A stretch of DNA of 64,000 bases from Bacteroidota bacterium. GTDB lineage: Bacteria; Bacteroidota; Bacteroidia; Chitinophagales; BACL12. Positions 50,883 through 60,094 of this stretch are shown here, piece by piece. How positions within the stretch are numbered: position 1 is the stretch's first letter; each line of letters opens with the position of its first letter. The DNA lies in contig WGOA01000051.1 in NCBI GenBank assembly GCA_016124275.1, forward strand, positions 16,845 to 80,844, read 5' to 3'. Below the pieces are notes generated by a model. The model saw only the letters and a program-made list of their open reading frames with translations, was not told where the DNA came from and did not search any database. The position numbers and the translations under genes were made by a program.

Positions 50883-53033
50883 ATGAACACCTCCACGCGG
50901 CTTTTTTCCTACCGTGGACCCGCCCTCGCGCTGGTCCTGCTTGCCCTTTTCGCTACCGGCATCGCCAGTACGTTAAAATCTGATGCGCCCCGGGCAGCAT
51001 GCTCAACCGACACGGGCGCGATCTCCGGAACAGTATCCGATTCGCTCACTGGCGGAGCAATCCCATTTGCCAACGTGGCCATTTACCAGGCTGGTGTGCT
51101 TATTACCGGCACGGTCACCGATATGGACGGCTTGTATATGATCAACGGCTTGTCGCCAGGCATATACGATTTGGAGGCCTCCTATTTGGGAAACAAGGTT
51201 AAAGTGACGGGTGTTCCGGTTTCGCAGGACGCGGTTGTGGTTGACCTGGTGCTTTCCTCAATAAGCCGCTTACAGGACGTTGCGATTATGTGCCCAATGC
51301 CTCTGATCGATCTTGGAAATGCAGTATCGGGGGGTGTGGTAACGAAAGAACACATTAGGAACATGCCTACCCGTGACGTCCAGAGCATAACCTCCACGCA
51401 AGCCGGAGTCTATCAAGCCGATGATGCAGATAACGCAATCATCAAGGGCTCAAGAGGCCAGGCTACCGAATACGTCATCGATGGAATTAGGGTTGCTGGT
51501 GCTGTTTCCACGCCCAGTTCCAGCCGATCAGATCGCAAACACAAGAGCGAGGAATCGGTGATCACCCACAACACCGAAGCCTACGACCCCATTACCGAGA
51601 ACAAGTTTCTGGAAACCTTCGGCAACCCTTTGTCCACGTTTTCCATTGACGTTGACGCCGCTTCATACGCCAACGTGCGCCGCTACCTTGATGCTGGCCA
51701 ACAGCCCCCCGCCGACGCTGTGCGCACCGAAGAGCTGATCAACTACTTCAGCTACGATTATCCCAAGCCAACGGGCGAACATCCGTTTTCGATTGTGACG
51801 GAGCTGTCTGAAACGCCCTGGAATCCCGAAACGCGGCTCATCCACATCGGCTTGCAGGGCAAGGACATTGACCGCGAAAACCTGCAACCCTCCAACCTGG
51901 TGTTCCTGCTCGATGTCAGCGGGTCCATGGAGGCTGCCAACAAACTCGGCCTGGTTAAATCATCGCTCCTCAAGCTGGTGGATCAACTCGGTCCGCAGGA
52001 TCGCGTAGCTATTGTGGTGTATGCCGGAGCAGCGGGCGAAGTGCTCCCGTCCACCGCGGCAAGCCAAAAACAAACCATCCGGCAGGCGCTCACGCAACTC
52101 AGAGCCGGCGGATCAACCGCTGGCGGGGCGGGCATCCAACTGGCCTATTCCATTGCGGAACAAAACCTGTTGAAGACCGGCAACAACCGCGTTATCCTTT
52201 GCACCGATGGCGACTTCAACATCGGGGCAAGCTCCGATGCGGAAATGGTCCGGCTCATTGAAGAGAAGCGCAAATCGGGCATTTTCCTCACGGTTTGCGG
52301 CTTCGGCATGGGCAACTACAAAGACAGCAAGCTGGAGAAGATAGCCGATGCAGGAAACGGCAACTACTTCTACATAGACCGCGAACAGGAAGCGGATAAA
52401 GTGTTCATCAGCGAAATGCGCGGCACGCTCTTCACCATTGCCAAAGACGTGAAGCTTCAATTGGAATTCAACCCAACGGTGGTCAAATCGTACCGCCTCA
52501 TTGGCTACGAAAACCGCATGCTGGCCAAAGAAGACTTTGCAGACGACACCAAGGACGCCGGCGAACTCGGGGCCGGACACACTGTCACGGCGCTGTACGA
52601 AGTGGTTCTGTTGCCTCCCGGCGAACGGCACACGCGCGGCGATCAGCAGCAACAACTGCGCAAACAACCTGAACAACCCGAAGAGGCCCTTCGCTACCAA
52701 CAAACCACCATCAAACGCGAAGCCTACAACACGGATGAAATCCTGACGCTAAGCCTGCGCTACAAAAAACCGGATGAAGCTACCAGCAGACTCATCGTCC
52801 ACCCGCTGCGCGACAAGGCCGTTGCCCTTCAGGCCAGCTCCAACAATTTTCGCTGGTCGGCAGCGGTTGCTGCCTATGGCATGGTCTTGCGCAATTCCGA
52901 ACACAAAGGCAGTGCCGATCTGGAACTCGTGCACAAACTCGCTTCCGGTGCAAAAGGTGCAGACCTGGAAGGCTACCGGGCTGACTTTCTTCAAATGATT
53001 CAGGACTCCCGCAAACTCTTTGCGTCGCGCTAA
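50883..53033 (+). CDS. YfbK-type von Willebrand A protein with carboxypeptidase-regulatory and TonB-plug-like N-terminus
   Basis: This 716-residue exported protein has three parts. Residues 40-130 are a carboxypeptidase-regulatory-like domain ('ISGTVSDSLTGGAIPFANVA', 'MDGLYMINGLSPGIYDLEAS'). Residues 145-205 resemble a TonB receptor plug ('VVTKEHIRNMPTRDVQSITS', 'IKGSRGQATEYVIDGIRVAG'). The rest is the YfbK form: 'NPLSTFSIDVDAASYANVRR', a vWA MIDAS 'LLDVSGSMEAANK', and a DUF3520-like C-domain. vWA domains bind partners through a metal ion; the role is unknown. A terminator follows. The start at 50883 begins the signal/anchor segment. Confidence 0.9.
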   Translation: MNTSTRLFSYRGPALALVLLALFATGIASTLKSDAPRAACSTDTGAISGTVSDSLTGGAIPFANVAIYQAGVLITGTVTDMDGLYMINGLSPGIYDLEASYLGNKVKVTGVPVSQDAVVVDLVLSSISRLQDVAIMCPMPLIDLGNAVSGGVVTKEHIRNMPTRDVQSITSTQAGVYQADDADNAIIKGSRGQATEYVIDGIRVAGAVSTPSSSRSDRKHKSEESVITHNTEAYDPITENKFLETFGNPLSTFSIDVDAASYANVRRYLDAGQQPPADAVRTEELINYFSYDYPKPTGEHPFSIVTELSETPWNPETRLIHIGLQGKDIDRENLQPSNLVFLLDVSGSMEAANKLGLVKSSLLKLVDQLGPQDRVAIVVYAGAAGEVLPSTAASQKQTIRQALTQLRAGGSTAGGAGIQLAYSIAEQNLLKTGNNRVILCTDGDFNIGASSDAEMVRLIEEKRKSGIFLTVCGFGMGNYKDSKLEKIADAGNGNYFYIDREQEADKVFISEMRGTLFTIAKDVKLQLEFNPTVVKSYRLIGYENRMLAKEDFADDTKDAGELGAGHTVTALYEVVLLPPGERHTRGDQQQQLRKQPEQPEEALRYQQTTIKREAYNTDEILTLSLRYKKPDEATSRLIVHPLRDKAVALQASSNNFRWSAAVAAYGMVLRNSEHKGSADLELVHKLASGAKGADLEGYRADFLQMIQDSRKLFASR

Positions 53034-53093
53034 AGCCACCGGATCGCAAACTCCGCAACACCAGCGTGCGCACACTTCGATGATGTGGCGAAA

Positions 53094-53134
53094 GGGAAGG
53101 CGTTCTTCGCAAGGAGAGCGCCTTGCCCGTTTTG
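53094..53134 (+). terminator. Probable rho-independent terminator of the vWA gene
   Basis: GGGAAGGCGTTCT pairs with AGAGCGCCTTGCCC (one bulge, one G-T pair) and is followed by GTTTTGGG. It lies about 60 bases after the stop. Confidence 0.7.
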
Positions 53135-53169
53135 GGTCCTTTAAGCCTTTAAAGTCAGCACAAGCCCGC

Positions 53170-53177
53170 TAACTTCG
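53170..53177 (+). promoter_or_regulatory. Candidate -7 box of the TraB-like gene
   Basis: TAACTTCG matches TAnnTTTG at all but one fixed base and ends five bases before the ATG at 53183. A TTTAAAG about 20 bases upstream could serve as the -33 region. The transcript would be nearly leaderless. Confidence 0.4.
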
Positions 53178-53182
53178 CAGCA

Positions 53183-55225
53183 ATGCCCAAAGCGCTATCC
53201 TTTCTTTTGCTGCTGCTGCTCGGCGCGTTTACTGGCAAAAGCCAGCCGGCAGAAAACCCACCGGAAACCTGGCTGTGGAAGTTGAACAGCGAAACGGGGC
53301 AAGCCCCGACCTACCTCTTCGCCACGCTCCATCATGCTCATCCGGCTTTTTTAGAAGCCTTCTCTCTTGTGGCGCCCTATCTGCAACGAAGCATGGCTTA
53401 CGCCAGCGTTTGGCCTGCCGATGCCCTAAGTAAAAATGAGTTGCTTGGATACTGCCAGCGCAGCGACGGCAATGCCCTTCGCAAAGAGTACAAGCAGGCG
53501 GAATTTGAACCGTTAGACCTTTTAGTCGGCGAACGGTTTGGCGATGCGCTGCTTTCTTACACCTCCTGGCAACCCCTTTACTTGCGGCAGATTCTGCGCG
53601 ACGCCGGGCGAAAAAGCGGGCGGTTGCGCTTCGTTGAGGAAGACCTCCATCTGCTTGCCAAAGGCTATGGATTAGAGACCCATTCACTGGTGAGCCCGGC
53701 TACCCTGGCTGACCTTATGCAAGCCGTTCCTTTGCAAGACCAGTTGGATTTGGTCAAAGCCTATGGTTCTCAAACCCTGGTTCAGGACGATGCCCTTGAT
53801 CGGCTGGCCGCCCTATATGCCCGAGCAGACTGGGAAGCTTTGGCCAGTGCCAGCAGGCTCATTGAAGGCGAAGCAGCCGCAATGCGGATGCAGGATGGCT
53901 TAGCCCTTATGACCGCCATCAGCGTGCTGGAAACGGCTTACGCACCCGGGCGATTCCTTGCTGTTCCCGCGGAGTTGCTCGGCGGACCCAATGGCCTCTT
54001 TGTTAAGCTTAAAGAATTAGGCATAGGATTCAGCCCGGTAGCCTTGCCGGGTTACGGGCAAAAGTTGCAAACTGGTCTCCCCAACTGGCTCTTGGAAGGC
54101 CCTAAAACTGTGGATTCCAAGCCCGTCGCTGTGCAAGAAACGCAGGCTCAGCAACCGTTTGTCCAGGAAGCTCAGGTCCAGACCCCAAATCCCGAACACG
54201 TTCAGGCGGGAGGGCCCTTGTTTGGCTCACTCGAAAACCGCATCCCCAATAGTACCCCAAAATACCTGGCCGATCCCTTTGGCGAGTTAATCGAGTTTGA
54301 TGACCTGGATACCGGGTTTTTGCGCCAGTGGATCAACTACCAACCGCGCGAAAAAGATTTTCAGACCCGCTTGCCCTTTGCGCCGGAAATCGTGACCAAC
54401 ACCTTTCGCGCCGAAGGCGGCGTAGTAGAAGTTCAGATTTACCTGCTCAACGATCCGGTTTCTTCGCTTTATTGCCTGATTAGCCGCAACGCGTACCCTA
54501 AGCCCTTCGAACTCTCTGATCCTGCGCGCTTTTTTGACAATGCTGTAGAAGGTACGCGCAGCAAATTCAACGGTCTTGTTCTGGCGCAGCGCCCGGTTTC
54601 CACGCCCATTTACCGAGGGCGCGAATTCGTGCTCAGCCTGCCGGAAGGCCAATACCTGCGCGGCCGCACATTGTTGGTTGACAACCAACTGTATCAAATC
54701 GTATGCATTGGCGAAAGAGACGTCGCCTGGAGCGACGAAGCCGAAGTATTTCTGCGTTCATTCAAGCTTCCGCGAGCCAACGTGCGCACCTGGGCCCACG
54801 TAGAAAGTCCCAACTTCCGCGCGCGCATGCCGCTTGCCCCCATTACCGCTAAACGCAACATTCAAACGGCCGGCGGCCCTGTGCTCGTAGATCTCTGGTC
54901 GCTTGAAGATCCCTTGAGCAAAATCACCTACTTCATCAGCACCAGCCATTATCCGGCTGAGGTAGCCAAAAGCGAAAAGGAATTCATGGACCAGATTGTG
55001 GAAGGTACGGTCAGCAATCTGGGCGGTATCCTTACGCAAGATGAAACGATCAAACTGGGCCGCCACCGGGGAAGGGCCATCGCGCTCAACACGGCACAAA
55101 AGCAATACCGCATCCGTTTCTTCCTGATCGAGGGCGATTTGCACCAAATCATGGTTGCCGCTGCGGACAACAAAGTGACCAGCGCAGACGCGGAATACTA
55201 CCTCAGCACGTTTGTGTTTCAGTAG
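53183..55225 (+). CDS. TraB/GumN-like protein fused to two copies of an unnamed domain
   Basis: This 680-residue protein has a signal peptide (MPKALSFLLLLLLGAFTGKS). Residues 28-310 resemble the TraB/GumN (gumN) fold: 'WLWKLNSETGQAPTYLFATL' then 'HH' at 50-51. The usual GTxH motif appears as ATLH, so activity is doubtful. A Gln/Pro linker (about 312-345) leads to two homologous domains, about 388-532 and 539-680. Both share 'FQTRLPFAP / FRARMPLAP', 'YP', 'VEGT', 'YRGREF / HRGRAI' and a closing 'AEVFLRSF / AEYYLSTF'. The same domain forms the lipoprotein at 7369-8019. Function is unknown; an envelope location is inferred. Confidence 0.82.
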   Translation: MPKALSFLLLLLLGAFTGKSQPAENPPETWLWKLNSETGQAPTYLFATLHHAHPAFLEAFSLVAPYLQRSMAYASVWPADALSKNELLGYCQRSDGNALRKEYKQAEFEPLDLLVGERFGDALLSYTSWQPLYLRQILRDAGRKSGRLRFVEEDLHLLAKGYGLETHSLVSPATLADLMQAVPLQDQLDLVKAYGSQTLVQDDALDRLAALYARADWEALASASRLIEGEAAAMRMQDGLALMTAISVLETAYAPGRFLAVPAELLGGPNGLFVKLKELGIGFSPVALPGYGQKLQTGLPNWLLEGPKTVDSKPVAVQETQAQQPFVQEAQVQTPNPEHVQAGGPLFGSLENRIPNSTPKYLADPFGELIEFDDLDTGFLRQWINYQPREKDFQTRLPFAPEIVTNTFRAEGGVVEVQIYLLNDPVSSLYCLISRNAYPKPFELSDPARFFDNAVEGTRSKFNGLVLAQRPVSTPIYRGREFVLSLPEGQYLRGRTLLVDNQLYQIVCIGERDVAWSDEAEVFLRSFKLPRANVRTWAHVESPNFRARMPLAPITAKRNIQTAGGPVLVDLWSLEDPLSKITYFISTSHYPAEVAKSEKEFMDQIVEGTVSNLGGILTQDETIKLGRHRGRAIALNTAQKQYRIRFFLIEGDLHQIMVAAADNKVTSADAEYYLSTFVFQ

Positions 55226-55285
55226 CGAAGCTTACTCAGGCTTTTGCTTTTGGGTATGCGCAGCTTTTGTGTCTTCAGCGTTCTT

Positions 55286-56326
55286 TTATTTTGCTGATGA
55301 GCGCCCCTCTGCTAAAAAATGGTTGATGCGGCTGACTACCAGGTCGGAGTTGCCCAGGGCGTGCCCCAATCCCGGAATAACTTCAGCCGCCACTATGCCT
55401 GGCACATGCTTTTGCGCGCGCTGAATTACCGAACCTGCATCAAACAGGGCGTCGTTTTCTCCGCAAAGAACCAGCGATGGGAAGCGCAGGGTGGCCAATT
55501 CTCCCGGTGCAAAAACATACGGCAATTGAGCACCGGGCTTGAATCCCTTAAAGGAACACTGGAACATGGCTTCAATTTTGGCATGAACTTCGGGAGAAAA
55601 CTGGTCCTTAGGTCCCAAAATATTGGTGCGGACAAAGTGGGCAATGTTCCCGTTGCTGGGCTTGAAGATAGCGCGGCCAAATGCCAGCGCCGTCTGCGGT
55701 GTTAAACGCAAGCCGGTAAAACCCGCGGGCCCGAGGAAGACAGCGCTACTAATGCGCTCGGGCATGACTTGGGCAGCCTTTACCCAAAGAAATGCGCCAA
55801 ACGACATGCCTACGCCGTTGACCTGCTCCAACCCCAATTGGTCCAGGACATCGCCAAGCCACAAACCGTAGCCATTTCCCCGAATGGGCGGTGTTCTGCC
55901 GCTGCTGTAATTGGGCTGACCGATCACATCCACCAGGTAAATCCGGTATTGTTCAGCAAGCGCGTGGAGGCTGCCTGTCAATTCCCAAAGCATGCCGTTG
56001 CCCGACCAACCGTGCAAAAAAACAATCGGTTTGCCTTGGGGCAACCCCGTTACAGCCACTCGTGTGTTTCCAAAGCGTGTCGTCAAATCCCGCAAATCAT
56101 ACGTAATCTTACTGTTTTGGTGCACGTCATCGTACCAGGCATACAGCCTGTTTCTTTGGGTGTTTGAGCGGAATTGCGAGTGATATTCAGACCGTAGTGC
56201 GGGTCTGAATATCGGGTGAAGGAGCGGACGGGAAGGGGTTGCGGTGTTCGGGGCTTCCGTAGTGTTTGTAATGTTTTGAGCAGGTTCCTTCCGGATAATT
56301 TCCGGGTTTGGTTTTACGGTAAGCAT
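55286..56326 (-). CDS. Alpha/beta-hydrolase fold protein
   Basis: The 346-residue protein shows 'GKPIVFLHGWSGNGMLWELT' (oxyanion region), 'DVIGQPNYSSG', the nucleophile elbow 'GMSFGAF' and a catalytic His in 'IPGLGHALGNSD'. 'LVLCGENDALFDAG' carries the acidic residue. It resembles cytoplasmic alpha/beta-hydrolases similar to proline iminopeptidase or carboxylic-ester hydrolases; no substrate can be given. The first 45 residues are poorly ordered, so the true start may be later than 56326. It is divergent from the small secreted protein gene. Confidence 0.86.
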   Translation of the reverse strand: MLTVKPNPEIIRKEPAQNITNTTEAPNTATPSRPLLHPIFRPALRSEYHSQFRSNTQRNRLYAWYDDVHQNSKITYDLRDLTTRFGNTRVAVTGLPQGKPIVFLHGWSGNGMLWELTGSLHALAEQYRIYLVDVIGQPNYSSGRTPPIRGNGYGLWLGDVLDQLGLEQVNGVGMSFGAFLWVKAAQVMPERISSAVFLGPAGFTGLRLTPQTALAFGRAIFKPSNGNIAHFVRTNILGPKDQFSPEVHAKIEAMFQCSFKGFKPGAQLPYVFAPGELATLRFPSLVLCGENDALFDAGSVIQRAQKHVPGIVAAEVIPGLGHALGNSDLVVSRINHFLAEGRSSAK

Positions 56327-56357
56327 AAAGACAGTAAATTACCGATTAATAGCGACT

Positions 56358-56696
56358 ATGAAAGCCCTGACATTTGCCTTTTTGCTTTTTGGCACCAGCT
56401 TTTTTAGCATGGCGCAAACTTCCTCGCCCATGGATTCCGTTGGCTATGCCCACAATACGATCGGTACCGTAAAGCTCAACGGTGAAACCTGGGTTATTGA
56501 AACCCTGGAAGCTGGCAGTCTGCAGCGCTACGTGCCCAGCGATCAGGACAAATCCTGGTACGCTGAAGGGTTGGAGATCGTTTTCTCCGGGGTTATCGGG
56601 CGGCCTGATCCAACTGTTCGCAGCATGGGAAACCCACTCCTTATCAAGAAATGGCGTAAGCTGCATCGGGCAAGTCCGGACGGCTTGGGTCCATAA
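56358..56696 (+). CDS. Small secreted protein of unknown function, 112 aa
   Basis: I do not recognise this family. A signal peptide (MKALTFAFLLFGTSFFSMAQ) leads into a compact domain with 'IGTVKLNGETWVIETLEAGS', 'RYVPSDQDKSWYAEGLEIVF' and 'SGVIGRPDPTVRSMGNPLLI'. The G-L-x-V-x-F-S-G pattern suggests a short beta fold. It has no cysteines. It starts 32 bases from the divergent hydrolase gene and is followed by a strong terminator, so it is monocistronic. Confidence 0.7.
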   Translation: MKALTFAFLLFGTSFFSMAQTSSPMDSVGYAHNTIGTVKLNGETWVIETLEAGSLQRYVPSDQDKSWYAEGLEIVFSGVIGRPDPTVRSMGNPLLIKKWRKLHRASPDGLGP

Positions 56697-56833
56697 AAGG
56701 GTATCGCTAAAAATGATTGGCTCCGTGAACCATTTGCCTTAGATCAATGTTTAACCACCAACAAGGCAAAAACACCTGATCACCGGCATTGGTCTGGTCA
56801 TCTCTTTTTCGTAGTGCGTATTTTTTAGTTTGG

Positions 56834-56866
56834 GGACGGCAAATTCATTTTGCCGTCCTTTTTTTT
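56834..56866 (+). terminator. Rho-independent terminator
   Basis: GGACGGCAAAAT-like arm pairs with ATTTTGCCGTCC around a short loop and is followed by eight T's (56859-56866). It ends the small secreted-protein transcript. Confidence 0.92.
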
Positions 56867-56954
56867 GAAGCACCCTTGGCTAAAAAGCAAGGCAATCCAG
56901 ACCATATCTGGCCCTATCTGTCCATAAAAGGATGAAACAAGGGGAACAAATTGC

Positions 56955-58808
56955 CTACCGAAGCAACTCCAGCGCATAGGTCTGGATAAGTCCTTCCACA
57001 GAGCGCCATTCCATCCAATAGAGGCCATTTGGCCAATGGGAACTTTCAGCGATGCTGAAGGTCGAGGCCTCTTGACCCGCTGGAACGATTTGTTGATGCA
57101 TCAGTCTGCCGTCATAGGACCAGATGCGCAACCTGGAGTCCTCTGGTCGCTGGCCGGCGCTGAGCTGTAAAACCAATTCGCCTTGTACGGGATTTGAAAG
57201 CGGTTGGAGGCTGGCTGTTCTCAGCGTAGGAAGGGTTATGTTAGTAACCGCGGAGCCAAAAGAAGTGGCCGGACCGCAACCGGTATAAACCCGCCAGTCA
57301 TAGGTTTCCCCAGGCTCAAGCGTATCTACGGTCAGGATGTTTGAAGCGGTCGTGTAATTGCTCCAGGCTGCCGTTCCGCTGACCCGGGTTTGCACCAGGT
57401 ACCCGCGCGCGCCTGGTTGATTGTCCCACGTAAAACTGACCGAAGTTGGTCCCCCTGCATTGGCAAGAGGGTTACCTGGAATCCGGCAGTACAATTGCTT
57501 TGACAGGAAAAAGTTACCGGTGCGCACGCCGTCGGTTGCTTTGTTGCGAGCACCAATGACAAGATCCGGGATGCCATCCTGGTCAACATCGCCCGCTGAG
57601 GCAACCGCTGAGCCAAAGAATTCGCTGGAAGAAATGGAAACTCCAAGTCCGCCTTCTACCTCACTGATCTTGTTGAAAAGCAGCGGGAATCCATCGCTCT
57701 GCAAAAAGAGCAAGTAAACGGCACCCTTGTCTTGCAAACCGTCATTAGAGTCATCGTCGCCCGGGGCAGATACTGCCAGCTCGGTAATTCCGTCGCCGTT
57801 GAGATCGCCTACAGGAGCAATGGCAAACCCAAATGCGTCTCCCGGATCGAGTACTGTGGACAGCAACGGCAAATCTGAACCAATTTCAATGTTTCGGTTC
57901 ACAATACCGGAAGGCGTAAAACTGAGCAGGTGCACCCGGCCTTTGGCGTCCGCACCCCAGGCTCCCACCGCTAAAACGCCAGCGCTCGAACTGCCAATGT
58001 TGCCAAGCCAGGCCAGACCAGACCCGAAAAAGTCGCCATTGGTAATGCGGCCATTCAAAATAGGCTCTAACGAGGTGATTGCCCGATAATTAATGACCCC
58101 GCCGCTGGCGTCCAGAAACAGCAGGTAGAGCACACCGCCACTGTACATGCCGCCAATGTTGTCGTACGGAGCGCTGACTGCAATATCATTCACTCCGTTT
58201 CCGTCCAGATCGCCCACTTGCGCGATAGCGCTTCCAAATCGGCTCATGGATGGAATCAGCCCGGCCGGCAACCCTCCTGCACCATTGGTAATGCGGGTGT
58301 AGGTGCGCAGTTCACCGACGGAATCCAGAAAACAGATGTACACCGATCCGACATCCAGGGAACCTCCAACCGGATCGAAGGCCGCTCCAACAGCCAGTTC
58401 GGGCAATCCATCCCCGTCCAGGTCACCGATGTTGGCAACCGACTCTCCGAAACCGTGAAGCGGACCTAACTCCGGGATATCCTGCGGAGCAATGGTGTTC
58501 AACCGGTTCATTTGGCCATTAGGCCGCACCGAAAGGAGCCACACAGCACCCGTGTTTTCTTCTCCGGTGAGGAAGTTGTCGGCTCCGCGCAAGCCTGCGG
58601 CCATAAGCGTGGTTCCCGCGGGAAGTGTAGGAAATGATCCTAAACTGGTCAAAGAAGCGCCCAGGCGATCGCCGCCCTGCAGGATGCTGTCATCAACAGC
58701 ATTGCGGACATCAAACACCTTTCTGGCGGTAATAAGATAGGGCTGTTGCGCTTGCAGGCCGGCACACGAAAGGACAAAAACAGCCAGGAGCAGCTTCAAG
58801 CTATGCAT
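56955..58808 (-). CDS. Secreted FG-GAP (integrin-alpha-like) repeat protein, T9SS cargo
   Basis: This 617-residue protein has a signal peptide (MHSLKLLLAVFVLSCAGLQA) and about five FG-GAP propeller repeats with Ca-binding loops: 'NIGDLDGDGLPELAVGA', 'QVGDLDGNGVNDIAVSA', 'PVGDLNGDGITELAVSA' and 'SAGDVDQDGIPDLVIGA'. One repeat has lost its Asp loop ('WLGNIGSSSAGVLAVGA'). A fibronectin-III-like domain follows ('SVSFTWDNQPGARGYLVQTR'), then a T9SS-type tail ('LQPLSNPVQGELVLQLSAG'). It is probably displayed on the cell surface; ligand unknown. Start 58808 begins the signal peptide. Confidence 0.9.
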   Translation of the reverse strand: MHSLKLLLAVFVLSCAGLQAQQPYLITARKVFDVRNAVDDSILQGGDRLGASLTSLGSFPTLPAGTTLMAAGLRGADNFLTGEENTGAVWLLSVRPNGQMNRLNTIAPQDIPELGPLHGFGESVANIGDLDGDGLPELAVGAAFDPVGGSLDVGSVYICFLDSVGELRTYTRITNGAGGLPAGLIPSMSRFGSAIAQVGDLDGNGVNDIAVSAPYDNIGGMYSGGVLYLLFLDASGGVINYRAITSLEPILNGRITNGDFFGSGLAWLGNIGSSSAGVLAVGAWGADAKGRVHLLSFTPSGIVNRNIEIGSDLPLLSTVLDPGDAFGFAIAPVGDLNGDGITELAVSAPGDDDSNDGLQDKGAVYLLFLQSDGFPLLFNKISEVEGGLGVSISSSEFFGSAVASAGDVDQDGIPDLVIGARNKATDGVRTGNFFLSKQLYCRIPGNPLANAGGPTSVSFTWDNQPGARGYLVQTRVSGTAAWSNYTTASNILTVDTLEPGETYDWRVYTGCGPATSFGSAVTNITLPTLRTASLQPLSNPVQGELVLQLSAGQRPEDSRLRIWSYDGRLMHQQIVPAGQEASTFSIAESSHWPNGLYWMEWRSVEGLIQTYALELLR

Positions 58809-58898
58809 AGCGGCGAATTGGAGGAACTTGGTCAACGCTGTCTAACTGTACAAGATATACCAAATAGCTCGCAAAGTACAGCGCTGAACAGGCAAAGT

Positions 58899-60041
58899 TC
58901 ATTCAATTTCGCCAACCCCGGCTACCCATTCCACCGAAAAAATATCGGTTTTAAGGCCGGTAGCTCGTTGGTAAGTGGTTTCAACTGCCTTGGAGAAGCC
59001 CGGGAGCCCCTCCTTTTTGACCAGTGCAACCGCACATCCCCCAAATCCAGCACCCGTCATTCTGGCCCCGGCACAGGCTGGATGTTGTTGAGCAGCAGTC
59101 ACTAACACATCCATTTCTATACAACTAACGGCGTAATCATCGCGCAGAGAAGCGTGAGAATCGTTCAGGATGCTGCCCAGGGTGAGCACATCTTGCTTTT
59201 GCAAAGCCGATGCTGCCTCCGTGACCCTTCTTGTTTCCGAATACACGTGGCGGGCAGCAGCCTGCCAGTCCGGGTCAGGCAAGGTCCGGATCCTTTCCGG
59301 GTCCTGTAAATCAGCCAGTTTGGTTAATCCCAGGTGCGCAGCTGCAGCTTCACAGGCTTTTCGGCGTTGGTTATAAGCAGAGCCGGCAAGCGTCCGGGCT
59401 TTGTTGGCGTTTAAGATAACCCACTGATAATCGATTATTTGTGCGGGAATATCAGTATGGACCAGGCGCGCACAATCCAGCAGCATGGCCATTCCGGGCT
59501 TGCCGTGGCCAACCGCGTAGGGATCCATAATGCCGCATTGCACGCCTAAAAAACGCGCCTCTACTTGTTGCGACAGCAGCGCCAGCGCGGTGCGATCTGG
59601 GGTGATGCCCGCGTAACGGAAGCCAATCCAGGCCAGCAGCATTTCAAACGCGGCAGAAGAGGACAGGCCGGCACCCTCCGGCAAATCGGATTTGAGCCAA
59701 ATCTCCAATCCCTGTATCGTCAAGCCAGATTCCTGCAGCAAAGCCAGCACCCCAGCAGCGTGATTGGCCCAACCTGACAGCGCATGGGGTTGGGGAATTG
59801 GATCCAGAGGAATGGCGACTGCTTCGGGATGCCCGTCGGAATGCAACCGCCAAACGCGCTCCGCAAGCGTCCGCACCCAGGCGTTGATGCCCCGGTTGAT
59901 GGCAGCCGGCATCACCCTTGAACCGTTGTAATCCAGGTGCTCCCCAATCAGGTTAACCCGACCCGGTGCAAAAAAACGGCGGACCGGCGCATCGGAATTT
60001 CTCCAGGCATCCGGCAAGGAAATTGATTGGGGCATGGGCAT
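58899..60041 (-). CDS. galK: Galactokinase
   Basis: This 380-residue GHMP kinase makes galactose-1-phosphate from galactose and ATP, the first step of the Leloir pathway. It shows the galactokinase signature 'GRVNLIGEHLDYNGSRVMPA', the phosphate loop 'LPEGAGLSSSAAFEMLLAWI' and the C-terminal motif 'ARMTGAGFGGCAVALVKKEG'. Length matches E. coli GalK (382). galT, galE and galM are not in the window. It is divergent from a GH1 glucosidase gene, which could supply the sugar; that link is inferred. Confidence 0.95.
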   Translation of the reverse strand: MPMPQSISLPDAWRNSDAPVRRFFAPGRVNLIGEHLDYNGSRVMPAAINRGINAWVRTLAERVWRLHSDGHPEAVAIPLDPIPQPHALSGWANHAAGVLALLQESGLTIQGLEIWLKSDLPEGAGLSSSAAFEMLLAWIGFRYAGITPDRTALALLSQQVEARFLGVQCGIMDPYAVGHGKPGMAMLLDCARLVHTDIPAQIIDYQWVILNANKARTLAGSAYNQRRKACEAAAAHLGLTKLADLQDPERIRTLPDPDWQAAARHVYSETRRVTEAASALQKQDVLTLGSILNDSHASLRDDYAVSCIEMDVLVTAAQQHPACAGARMTGAGFGGCAVALVKKEGLPGFSKAVETTYQRATGLKTDIFSVEWVAGVGEIE

Positions 60042-60094
60042 GTGGGGACAAAATAGTATTTTCCGGCTTCAGCTATCGCTTCAGACACGCTTCT

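Noticed and set aside
53183..53687. Minus-strand frame inside the TraB-like gene
   Set aside because: Arg/Ser-rich shadow with no domain.
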